Positions 7,961 to 15,827 of a stretch of DNA of 64,000 nucleotides are shown here, in pieces. A program made the position numbers and the translations under genes. Positions within the stretch are counted from its first letter, which is position 1; each line of letters starts with the position of its first letter. The stretch covers positions 4,402,001 through 4,466,000 of the forward strand of contig NZ_CP022436.1 in assembly GCF_002224285.1 (NCBI RefSeq). Reading direction: 5' to 3'. The notes beneath the pieces were generated by a model. The model was not told the origin of the DNA and searched no databases. It was given only the letters and a program-made list of their open reading frames with translations. The stretch comes from Arthrobacter sp. YN (GTDB lineage: Bacteria; Actinomycetota; Actinomycetes; Actinomycetales; Micrococcaceae).

Positions 7961-9040
7961 CTACTCCGCGTCCTCCCCCATCACCGTGGACTCCCGGATG
8001 ATGAGCTTCGGGGCCAGGCTCACGCGGCGGAGTGCAGGCGACACCGCCGAGCCTGTCTTTCCCGCAAGGCGTTCCATGCACATGGTCACCGCCGCGTATC
8101 CGACGTCGCGCTTTGGCGGGGCGATGGAGGTCAGGGGCACGGGGGCGAGGTCGGCCACTTCGTCGTCATAGGCGACGATCGCCAGGTCCTCCGGGACGTC
8201 GACGCCGGACTCCTCGGCGAGGTTGATCAGCGTGATGGCTTCCTCATCCGGAAGGACCAGGACTGCATGGGTATCGGTCCGGCGGCAATCCCTCAGGAAT
8301 CTGGCAAACTCCTTCTGGTTGTTGCCTGCACCCACCACGGACCGGACGTACTCCATGACGGGGGCATCATTGTCAAGGCCGAGCTTGGCCACCATGCGCT
8401 CGTGGCTTTCACGGAGCCAAGGGGCCGTAGGACTGGTAGCGATGGCAAGCCCTATCCTGCGGTGGCCCAGTGAAGCGAGGTGCTCGATGGCCAACTCTGC
8501 GCCGTAACTGTGATCGGACATCACGGATTCGAACACCCGGCTTGACCGTTCCACAAGTACCACGGGGATCCGCAGACCGGACAGCAACTCAAAAGTGGGC
8601 GACCCGGGTTCAAGGGGGCCGGCTGTCGCCAGGAGGATCCCATCCACGGAGTTGGCCACCATGCGCTGGAGTTGGCGGAGCTCATCCTCGGTGGAGTAGT
8701 TGCTGACGCCGAGGATGAGGCGGGCGTTCAACGCATTGGCTGCAGCTTCAGCGCCGCGGATGACATCCGGAAAGTAGTAGCCGGTGGTCGGGACAATGAG
8801 CCCCAGGGTGGCCAACGGCTGGCGCGGCCGCCTGTGGACGGTGTCGCCAGGGCGCTCTACCACCATGCGGACCGCGCCCCCATGGACCCGGCGCAGCAGG
8901 CCCTGAGCAGCAAGCTGCGTCAGGTCCCGGCGGATGGTCATGGTGGACTGGCCGCTCTTTTCGGCAAATTCGTTCACAGTCAGGGTCCCGCGCAGCTCCA
9001 ACTCACGGAGTATTTTCTCGTGGCGTTCCCCGCTAAGCAT
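7961..9040 (-). CDS. Transcriptional regulator, DeoR-type HTH fused to LacI-type sensor
   Basis: 359 aa. The N-terminal 55 residues are a DeoR winged helix (RHEKILRELELRGTLTVNEF, then STMTIRRDL and RVHGGAV). From about residue 75 the protein is a LacI/periplasmic-binding-type sugar sensor (LGLIVPTTGYYFPDVIRGAE, later EHLASLGHRRIGL and DVPEDLAIVAYDDE). This combination replaces the usual LacI HTH. A TTG lies 24 bp upstream in frame, but the ATG at 9040 has GGAAGAGG about 6 nt upstream and is preferred. It probably controls the divergent locus at 11190/11481 through the TGTTTGAA repeats, and perhaps itself, since a matching half site lies at 9065-9074. Confidence 0.9.
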   Translation of the reverse strand: MLSGERHEKILRELELRGTLTVNEFAEKSGQSTMTIRRDLTQLAAQGLLRRVHGGAVRMVVERPGDTVHRRPRQPLATLGLIVPTTGYYFPDVIRGAEAAANALNARLILGVSNYSTEDELRQLQRMVANSVDGILLATAGPLEPGSPTFELLSGLRIPVVLVERSSRVFESVMSDHSYGAELAIEHLASLGHRRIGLAIATSPTAPWLRESHERMVAKLGLDNDAPVMEYVRSVVGAGNNQKEFARFLRDCRRTDTHAVLVLPDEEAITLINLAEESGVDVPEDLAIVAYDDEVADLAPVPLTSIAPPKRDVGYAAVTMCMERLAGKTGSAVSPALRRVSLAPKLIIRESTVMGEDAE

Positions 9041-9064
9041 GCCAATCCTCTTCCGGAATCCCAA

Positions 9065-9074
9065 TGTTCAAACA
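9065..9074. promoter_or_regulatory. Candidate operator half site upstream of the DeoR-LacI hybrid regulator
   Basis: TGTTCAAACA lies 25 bp upstream of the regulator start. GTTCAAACA recurs at 11289-11297, and its reverse complement resembles the TGTTTGAA repeats at 11360-11377. Autoregulation is inferred. Confidence 0.4.
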
Positions 9075-9100
9075 AGCATAAATGACCGAATACAAACAAC

Positions 9101-9161
9101 GTTGCGGGGCCTGCTCTGCGCGTAAAACACTCGCCAGAGCGCGCAGAGCAGGCCCCGCAAC
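9101..9161 (-). terminator. Long perfect hairpin after the beta-propeller gene
   Basis: A 22-bp perfect inverted repeat, 9101-9122 against 9140-9161, with a 17-nt loop. It begins 9 bp beyond the stop of the minus-strand propeller gene and lies upstream of the regulator start. No T-tract follows on the minus strand, so if it terminates transcription it does so by stem strength. Unlike the palindromes at 3351, 20395, 30436, 46285 and 50087, its loop lacks a TGAG motif. Confidence 0.7.
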
Positions 9162-9169
9162 GCCAGCCA

Positions 9170-11190
9170 CTACCGCCGGGGGTGGTCGTTGATCCGCACG
9201 AGGTTCCGTCCCCGCATGGTGTAGAGGTAGCCGTCCTCATCGTTGTTGATGTGTGAACCGCTGTACCAGGCGCCGTCGATATCAGCTACCACCGTGGCTA
9301 CCTCGAAGGTCTTGGGATCGAAGCGGAACACGTGCGTATTCGAGACGCCGTAGACTGCACCGCGGTTAGTCACCAAGGCGGCGAACCCGGAGCTCACAGC
9401 GCTGATGTCCGAACGGTGCACAAGCTTGCGTTTGGGTAGGTCCATGGCAAAAAGACCACCCTTGCGCGTCACACCGTAGAGGTATTTGCCCTGTACGGCG
9501 AGGGCTGCGATGCCCGCCCCTTCCCCGGCATCAAGTCGCCACAATTCCTTTCCTGCCACAGGGTCGAATGCCACCACGGTTCCTGCGCCATCGAGACCTG
9601 GATTGCCGCCGCCCAAATAGGCCACGCCGTCACGGGATGCCACCGCCCGGAGCAACTGCACATTGTCGATGGGATTCAGGAAGAAGCCCTTCTTGCCGGT
9701 GCGCGGGTCATAAGTCCACAGCGAACCACCGCCCTCGGTGTCTGCTTGCGCCCCACGAGGACCAGCCTGTTGCTCTCATCCCAGCAGACATCCAAGGGGC
9801 GGTTCTGCTCCTTGGGGAATTCCGCCACCTGCGTGATCGGCTTCCCGTTCCGGGGGTCGTAGCTCCAAATGCCCTGGCCACTGTATTGCCCTGTGTACAA
9901 GGCGCCGTCCACCACGATCGCATCCTTGGCCTCACCGGGGGCGAGCATATTGGCAACTTCCCCTGTCCTCAGCGAGCGCCGGGCTATGACACCGTTGCCG
10001 CCCACATAGACGTAGCCTGCGCCAGCGGCAATTCCCATCACCGATTGCGGGTCAGAAGGTGCGCCGGCTTCGCCGAGGTCGGTGGTTTTGGTGGTTCCAG
10101 TTGCCGGGTCAATTTCGGCCACGAACCCGTAGCCTGAGGTCACCAGCAGCTTGCCGTCCCGAGCGTCAACGCCCCAGATCTCGCCCAGCGATGGGCCTTG
10201 GTACGGCACCGCCACCACCGCGTTGGCAGACAGGTTGTAGGCCAAAAGCCCGGCCTCGTTGGCGAAATACACTTTGTCGCCGATGGCCACGAAGTTTTTG
10301 GCGGTCTTGCCCTCAGAGATTGATTGCGCGTACGTCTTCGGGTTGCTGAGACTGACAGCGGCGATCTTGGAGTTCTCCACCGAGCCGGCGGAGCTCACCA
10401 TGAGCTTGTCTCCGACAATGCCCAGATCGCGGATGCTGGGATCCTTCAGCATTTCGGCCGGAGTGACGTTGGTGAAAGTCTTGGCAGCGCGGTCGTAAGC
10501 GAACAAGCAGGCCCGGCTCGCGCCGCTTCCACCATTGAGCGTGCTGCCTGCCCCGAAGAAGATCGTGGAGTCGGTGGCGGCCACCGCACGGGCGAGGGTG
10601 GCACCGGCGTCGGGGATTCCCAGGCTGGTGATTTGCCCCGTGGCGGGGTCGTACTCCCACAGGGCCGGCGCCGTGGGGCTTCCGCCACCCACAATATAGA
10701 GGCGTCCGTTGGGCGCCACGCTGAGGTCCCGGACATCCCGGTCACCGATGTAGCCGATCGCGGCGGCCTTGGCGCCAAGGCTGTTGAGGTCCCAGCGGAA
10801 GAGGTTGGGCTGCGTACCGGTCGACTTCTGCAGGACACCGGCGTAGAGGTAACGGCCCGAGGCGTCGGCAGCCAGGGTCTGGATGGAGTGCCCGTTGGTG
10901 AGTTCTGTCTGGCCGATGACCTTTCCAGTGGGGACATGGAAGGCAATGATCCGAACCGGTTCCAGGTTGCGGGAACCGATGTAAAGAACGTCGCCCACCA
11001 GCAGCCCGCTCATCAGCGAGAACTGTACGACGGCGGGGCCCAGGTCCAGGATTTCGGTCGCCTGTGGCTTGGACCCCAGGAAGGTGGACGCCGAAGCCGG
11101 TTGGCCGGCTGCCAGCCCGATGGCCGCGGCGAGCGACGCCGCTCCTCCGACTTGTAGGACTGACCGCCTGCTGATGTTCGATTTCTCCAT
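9170..11190 (-). pseudogene. Tat-exported beta-propeller protein, frameshifted
   Basis: The N-terminus carries a Tat signal (SRRSVLQVGGAASLAAAIGL) and the rest is a repeated propeller of PQQ/NHL-like blades (YVGGNGVIARRSL, AIVVDGALYTGQYSGQGIW). The frame entered from 11190 breaks near 9754 and ends at 9676 in a short out-of-frame tail. The missing C-terminus continues in another frame: reading GAQADTEGGG, GSLWTYDPRTGKKGFF and VQLLRAVASRDG down to 9170 restores a clean propeller of about 673 aa. The break maps to a run of four C (9751-9754, + strand), where one extra base would restore the frame. It is either a genuine recent frameshift or a homopolymer sequencing error. Function unknown; the neighbouring importer suggests polysaccharide or glycoside handling. 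Confidence 0.8.
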
Positions 11191-11288
11191 TGGAATCCCT
11201 GTCCTTGGGTAGTGACTTTGATGAGTCGCCGTTCGGGTATCCAGAATTCATAGCAGCGCCGAACGGACAACGTCCAGCTTTTTTGTTC

Positions 11289-11396
11289 GTTCAAACATGA
11301 ATGCCCGCTCACACTTATTGGTATTTCGTGGATCCCTAGCCAGTCCTCGGCTAGAGAAATGTTTGAATTTGTTTGAAACGTTGAAGATGTTCGAAC
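11289..11396. promoter_or_regulatory. Operator-like repeat cluster in the divergent promoter region
   Basis: GTTCAAACA lies at 11289-11297. TGTTTGAA is repeated at 11360-11367 and 11370-11377, followed by CGTTGAA (11379-11385) and the palindrome-like TGTTCGAAC (11388-11396). The spacing of about 9-10 bp places the repeats on one face of the helix, as in DeoR-family operators. The cluster lies between the propeller gene (start 11190, minus) and the importer operon (start 11481, plus) and is probably bound by the hybrid regulator. The remaining bases of this 290-bp gap hold no gene that I can support. Confidence 0.6.
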
Positions 11397-11480
11397 TTGC
11401 GGATTACATGGATCCATCACCGTGTGGCCCCAACCACATGTCCTCCCTCTTCGCATCGCAAGTCTTCAAAGGAGAACACC

Positions 11481-12794
11481 ATGAAGCGTCGTCACCTCTT
11501 TGCAGGGATGGCTGGCCTGGCCGCCAGCACCCTGCTGCTCGCAGCCTGTGGCACGGGTCCCAGCACCTCCGTTGCTCCCACACCCACGGAAGACCCCTCG
11601 GGTTCCATTACCTTCTGGTCCTCGTTGGCTGGCATGGACAAAGTGGCTGAAGCGTTCAACGCCAGCCAGGACAAGATCAAGGTCAGCTTCGAAACCATCC
11701 CCAACGGTGCCAACGGCGGTTACGCCAAGCTCTCCACCGCCATCACGGCAGGCAACGGCCCGGACGTCGCCACCATCGAATACCCGCAGTTGCCCCAGTT
11801 CGTCAGCAACAGCCAGGTCATTCCGCTCGATGGCCTGATCAACAAGGCCGAAACTGTTGACAAGCTCACGGACGAGACCAAGGCTTTGGTCCAGTTCGGC
11901 GAGAAGACCTACGCCCTTCCGTACGACGCAGCCCCGATGCTCATGTGGTACCGCAAAGACATGCTGGCGAAAGCCGGCGTCGAGGTCCCTAAGACCTGGG
12001 ACGAATTCGAACAGGCCGGCAAGAAGCTCAAGGCCGTAGCGCCTGACTCCTATCTGGCCAGCTTCAACCCCAACGAGGTAGCGGCGAGCGCAGGCCTGGC
12101 CTGGCAGGCAGGGGCGAAATGGTTCGGTACCGAAGGCGACAGCTGGAAAGTCGGAGTCAACGACGAAGCAACGCAGAAGGTTGCCAACTACTGGCAGAAG
12201 CTGATTGACCAGAAGATCGTCAAGGTCACCCAGGCCTACAGCGACGAGTGGAGCCTGGACCTCGCCAACAGCACGGTGGTTGGCGTAGTGGGCGCGAACT
12301 GGAGCGCCACCGGCATCCAGAAGCGCACCGAGGCCAGCGGCCAGAAGGGCCAGTGGATCGCTGCCGAACTGCCCAACTGGGGCAACGAATCCGGCGCGTT
12401 CTACGGCGGTTCCAGCTTCAACGTAACCAAGAGCAGTAAGAATCCGGCCGCGGCCGCCAAGTTCGTCGAGTTCCTCACGACCAACCAGGACGCCATCAAG
12501 GCCCGCGGCAACACCGGATCCGCGTTCCTTGCCTTCCCGGGCCTGACGCCCGTGGCCCAGCAGGCCTATGACGCCAGCTACTTCGGCAACGACATCTACG
12601 AGGTCTTCACCAAGGCGTACGGCACCATCACCCCGGGCTGGCAGTGGGGACCCAACTGGGACGTCACCAACACCGCCCTCAAGGATGCCTACGGCAAGCT
12701 CACCACCGGCGGCACCATCCTTGGCTCCGTCGATACCGCCCAGGACGCCACGGTGGCCAGCCTGAAGCAGGCCGGCCTGTCCGTCAAAGAGTAA
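11481..12794 (+). CDS. Sugar ABC transporter substrate-binding lipoprotein
   Basis: 437 aa. A lipoprotein signal (basic MKRRH start, hydrophobic core, lipobox LLAAC with Cys near residue 22) anchors it to the outer face of the membrane. The mature part is a family-1 solute-binding protein (GSITFWSSLAGMDKVAEAFN, later AVAPDSYLASFN and WIAAELPNWGN). AAAGGAGAACACC gives a strong ribosome-binding site directly before this ATG; longer upstream extensions run into the operator region and have no signal peptide. Its final codons lie at the start of a 16-bp tandem triplication. It leads the importer operon, with a hairpin between it and the permeases. Confidence 0.95.
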   Translation: MKRRHLFAGMAGLAASTLLLAACGTGPSTSVAPTPTEDPSGSITFWSSLAGMDKVAEAFNASQDKIKVSFETIPNGANGGYAKLSTAITAGNGPDVATIEYPQLPQFVSNSQVIPLDGLINKAETVDKLTDETKALVQFGEKTYALPYDAAPMLMWYRKDMLAKAGVEVPKTWDEFEQAGKKLKAVAPDSYLASFNPNEVAASAGLAWQAGAKWFGTEGDSWKVGVNDEATQKVANYWQKLIDQKIVKVTQAYSDEWSLDLANSTVVGVVGANWSATGIQKRTEASGQKGQWIAAELPNWGNESGAFYGGSSFNVTKSSKNPAAAAKFVEFLTTNQDAIKARGNTGSAFLAFPGLTPVAQQAYDASYFGNDIYEVFTKAYGTITPGWQWGPNWDVTNTALKDAYGKLTTGGTILGSVDTAQDATVASLKQAGLSVKE

Positions 12795-12828
12795 CTCCGC
12801 CAAAGAGTAGCTCCGTCACCGAGTAGCC
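12781..12828 (+). repeat. 16-bp tandem repeat, three copies, over the stop codon
   Basis: Units CCGTCAAAGAGTAACT (12781-12796), CCGCCAAAGAGTAGCT (12797-12812) and CCGTCACCGAGTAGCC (12813-12828). The first unit contains the last codons and TAA stop of the binding-protein gene, so the end of the gene appears tandemly duplicated, each copy carrying an in-frame-like TAA/TAG. Probably slippage; no function is evident. Confidence 0.85.
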
Positions 12829-12836
12829 ACACAGGC

Positions 12837-12860
12837 AGGGGGCCTCTCCGGAGGCCCCCT
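12837..12860 (+). terminator. GC-rich hairpin between binding protein and permease genes
   Basis: AGGGGGCCTC (12837-12846) and GAGGCCCCCT (12851-12860) form a perfect 10-bp stem with a TCCG loop, without a T-tract. Such intercistronic hairpins usually stabilise or partly terminate the message, so that binding protein exceeds permease; that role is inferred. The permease ribosome-binding site (GGAG) follows closely. Confidence 0.7.
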
Positions 12861-12879
12861 CCCAGCTAGGAGAATCCCC

Positions 12880-13821
12880 ATGGCCACCCAGGCCCTCACC
12901 ACCACAGTGCGCCGCCGAGGCCGTGCACTGGCGGGAACCGGCGGACGGACTGCCGCGCTGTTCCTGGTCCCCTTCTTCGCGGTCTTCGCGATCGCCATGA
13001 TCGCCATGATCGCACCGGTGATCTACTCCCTGGTGCTGAGTTTCCACTCGCAGCAAAAGTCCGGACTGGGCTTCGGGGAAGCCAAGACCGTGTTCGTCGG
13101 ACTTGAGAACTACGTGCAGGTCTTCCAGTCCGAGACGTTCATGGAGGGCATCGCCCGCCTTGGCTTGTACTGCCTGATCTACATTCCCTGCATGGTGGGC
13201 GGTGCAGTGATCTTTGCCCTCCTCCTGGATGCGACGGTGGCCAAGGCCCGCAAACTGTTCCAGCTCCTGGTGTTCCTTCCGCACGCCGTTCCGGGCGTCA
13301 TTGCGGCCCTCATCTGGGCGTACCTCTACACTCCGGGCATCAGCCCGCTGGTCCAGGCGCTCCAGGGCGGCGGCATCCAAATCAATTTCCTGGATGCGCA
13401 CATGGTCCTCCCCTCCATCGTGAACATCGGTGTATGGGAATGGACCGGCTACAACGTGATCATCCTCTTTACCGCTCTTCAGGCCGTACCCCGGGAAATC
13501 CTGGAGGCCGCGCGTGTTGACGGGGCCGGCGAAATCCGCGCCGCGGTGAGCATTAAGTTCCCGCTGATCCTTCCGGCCTTGAGCGTCATCATGCTGTTCA
13601 CCATCATCGGCACCCTGCAGTTGTTCACGGAACCGAACATCATCTCCAAGGCCACAGCGTCAGTCACCAGTACCTGGGTTCCCAACCTCTGGGCCTATGA
13701 CGCAGCCTTCATCCGCCACAACCTCAACCAGGCCGCGGCGGCTTCCATCATCATTGCCGGACTGGCCGCGATCCTGTCCCTGGCCGTCACCCGCCTTAGC
13801 TCCAGGATGAACAAATCATGA
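12880..13821 (+). CDS. Sugar ABC transporter permease (MalF type)
   Basis: 313 aa membrane subunit with about six hydrophobic segments after a basic N-terminus. The EAA loop is at about residues 205-230 (LEAARVDGAGEIRAAVSIKF). AGGAGAATCCCC precedes the ATG. The stop overlaps the next permease start (ATGA), coupling the pair. It partners with the lipoprotein at 11481. As in the first importer of this window, no ATPase gene is present, so a shared MsiK-like ATPase from elsewhere is likely. Confidence 0.94.
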   Translation: MATQALTTTVRRRGRALAGTGGRTAALFLVPFFAVFAIAMIAMIAPVIYSLVLSFHSQQKSGLGFGEAKTVFVGLENYVQVFQSETFMEGIARLGLYCLIYIPCMVGGAVIFALLLDATVAKARKLFQLLVFLPHAVPGVIAALIWAYLYTPGISPLVQALQGGGIQINFLDAHMVLPSIVNIGVWEWTGYNVIILFTALQAVPREILEAARVDGAGEIRAAVSIKFPLILPALSVIMLFTIIGTLQLFTEPNIISKATASVTSTWVPNLWAYDAAFIRHNLNQAAAASIIIAGLAAILSLAVTRLSSRMNKS

Positions 13822-14738
13822 GCACCCCAACACTCTCCCGCACCCGCAGCACACCGGCTTCGAATCAAAGTCCCCGCCGCACCGGCTCCAGTTCCAACCG
13901 CAGCGGTGGGTTTGCCAGCAAGCTCACGGTCAACGGCCTCCTCATCATCGGCTCCGCCTATATGGTGGTCCCTGTCCTGTGGCTGGTCTTCGCTTCCACC
14001 AAGAACGCAGCCGATCTCTACGGCACCAGCGCCTATGCCTTGGGGAACTTCTCCCTGTTCGAGAACATCGCAAACGTGGCCAACCAGGACGGCGGCCTCT
14101 TCTTCCGCTGGCTGGGCAACTCCGTGATGTACGCCGGCGTGGGTGCCGTCTTCGGCAGCTTGATTTCGGTCATGGCAGGGTATGCGTTCGACAAGTTCCA
14201 GTTCCGATGGAAGGACTCACTGTTCGGCTTCGTGCTGGTGGGCGTCCTGATTCCCAACACCGCCACAGTCCTGCCCATGTACCTCCTGGCCTCCCTGGTG
14301 GGCATGACCAACACCATCTGGGCCATCCTCATCCCGGTCCTATGCAACCCCTTCGGCGTGTACCTGGCCCGGGTGTACTCCGCCAGCTACGTGCCAGCCG
14401 AAACGCTTGAGGCCGCACGCATGGACGGCGCCGGACCTGTTCGGTCCTTCTTCTCCCTGGGCCTGCCCATGATGATGCCCGGGTACATCACCATCGCCCT
14501 GTTCCAATTTGTGGGCGTCTGGAACAACTTCATGCTCCCGCTGGTGATGCTCCAGGACCAGCAACTCCTGCCTGTCAGCGTCGGTATCTCCATCTGGCAG
14601 GGCTACTCCGTCCCGCAGCCCGAATTCACACCAATGGTCATCACGGGTTCCCTGTTGTCCATCCTTCCGCTGCTGGTGGCGTTCATCATGCTTCAGCGGT
14701 TCTGGAAGTCCGGCCTCACCGCAGGGAGCGTCAAGTGA
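13818..14738 (+). CDS. Sugar ABC transporter permease (MalG type)
   Basis: 306 aa membrane subunit with a Ser/Arg-rich cytoplasmic N-terminus of about 35 residues and about six hydrophobic segments. The EAA loop is near residues 194-215 (LEAARMDGAGPVRSFFSL). It overlaps the previous permease by 4 bp and the next gene by 4 bp (GTGA), so translation through the operon is coupled. The sugar is not determined; the regulator type and the hydroxyacid dehydrogenase at the end of the operon suggest a sugar or sugar-acid pathway, by inference. Confidence 0.94.
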   Translation: MSTPTLSRTRSTPASNQSPRRTGSSSNRSGGFASKLTVNGLLIIGSAYMVVPVLWLVFASTKNAADLYGTSAYALGNFSLFENIANVANQDGGLFFRWLGNSVMYAGVGAVFGSLISVMAGYAFDKFQFRWKDSLFGFVLVGVLIPNTATVLPMYLLASLVGMTNTIWAILIPVLCNPFGVYLARVYSASYVPAETLEAARMDGAGPVRSFFSLGLPMMMPGYITIALFQFVGVWNNFMLPLVMLQDQQLLPVSVGISIWQGYSVPQPEFTPMVITGSLLSILPLLVAFIMLQRFWKSGLTAGSVK

Positions 14739-15748
14739 CCACACCTCCACTGAACGTCGCGCTCGCCATGGGTCCCGGCGTAGTATCCAGGGTCTTTCCC
14801 CGGCGCAGGTTGGAGACCATGCCCTCCGGCCTGCGGCTGCTCAGCCCGGAGCCCATGGAAGAATTCACCTCACCACGTTCCTTGGAGCTCCTGGCGGAGA
14901 CGGAAATCCTCATCACCGGGTGGAACTGCCCGAGGCTCGACGCAGCCGCCCTGGCCGCGGCCCCGCGTCTGACCCATATCCTTCACGCGGGCGGCACGGT
15001 CAAACACCATGTGGGCGACGAATGTTGGGAACGGGGCATCGAAATCAGCACGGCCGCCGATGCCAACTCCATTCCCGTGGCCGAATACACGGTGGCCATG
15101 ATCCTGCTGGCCAACAAACGGGTTCTCCAGATCGCCCGGAAGCTGCACTCGGAGAAAACGGGGATCGAGCCGGACCAGGTGTTTCCGGACATGGGCAACT
15201 TCGGCAAACGGGTGGGCATCATCGGCGCCTCGAGGATCGGCAAGCACGTCATCCGGCTCCTGAAGTCCTACGACGTCCAGGTTGTAGTAGCCGATCCGTT
15301 CCTGGACGATGCCGCGGCCGCGGCCCTCGGCGTCGAACGTGGCTCCTTGGAAGAGCTGGTGGCGACGTCCGACGTCGTCAGCCTCCACGCGCCGTCGCTC
15401 CCGTCCACCCGCAACCTCTTACACCAAGGCCTGGTGGCCAGCTTCAAACCCGGGGCCACGTTCATCAACACCGCCCGCGGTGAACTGGTGGATCAGGATG
15501 CGCTGCTTCGGCGGATAGAGCAAGGCGATCTCTACGCTGTCCTGGATGTCACCTCTCCGTGGGTACTTCCTGCAGATTCGGGGTTCTACACCCACCCCAA
15601 CGTGCTGCTGACGCCGCATCTGGCCGGCTCGTTGGGAATGGAACTTGAGCGGATGGCTGTCAGCACCATCGAGGAAGCCCGTCGCATCTCAAAGGGTCAA
15701 CCACTCCTCCACAGGCTCCACGAGAAGGACCTCGCCTTCACGGCCTGA
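14735..15748 (+). CDS. D-2-hydroxyacid dehydrogenase family protein
   Basis: 337 aa NAD-dependent dehydrogenase of the D-isomer 2-hydroxyacid family. The Rossmann part is visible as KRVGIIGASRIGKHVIRLL (about residues 152-170). The substrate-binding Arg lies in INTARGELVDQDAL (about 245-258) and the catalytic His in LLTPHLAGS (about 290-298). The cofactor loop reads GASRIG in place of the usual GxGxxG. It closes the ABC importer operon (GTGA overlap with the permease), so it probably oxidises or reduces an imported sugar acid or an intermediate derived from it. The exact substrate cannot be read. Confidence 0.88.
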   Translation: MTTPPLNVALAMGPGVVSRVFPRRRLETMPSGLRLLSPEPMEEFTSPRSLELLAETEILITGWNCPRLDAAALAAAPRLTHILHAGGTVKHHVGDECWERGIEISTAADANSIPVAEYTVAMILLANKRVLQIARKLHSEKTGIEPDQVFPDMGNFGKRVGIIGASRIGKHVIRLLKSYDVQVVVADPFLDDAAAAALGVERGSLEELVATSDVVSLHAPSLPSTRNLLHQGLVASFKPGATFINTARGELVDQDALLRRIEQGDLYAVLDVTSPWVLPADSGFYTHPNVLLTPHLAGSLGMELERMAVSTIEEARRISKGQPLLHRLHEKDLAFTA

Positions 15749-15827
15749 CACCGACGACGGCGACATACCCCGCCGCGGCTGGCATACTCAATCCCATCGC
15801 TCCACCGGCTCAACAATGGGGGCATGA

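Noticed and set aside
11397..11480. N-terminal extension of the binding lipoprotein
   Set aside because: It runs through the operator repeats and would bury the lipoprotein signal peptide; AAAGGAG sits before the ATG at 11481.
11466..12803. 445-codon antisense frame over the sugar-binding lipoprotein
   Set aside because: The sense strand has a lipobox, ribosome-binding site and family motifs; the antisense product has none.
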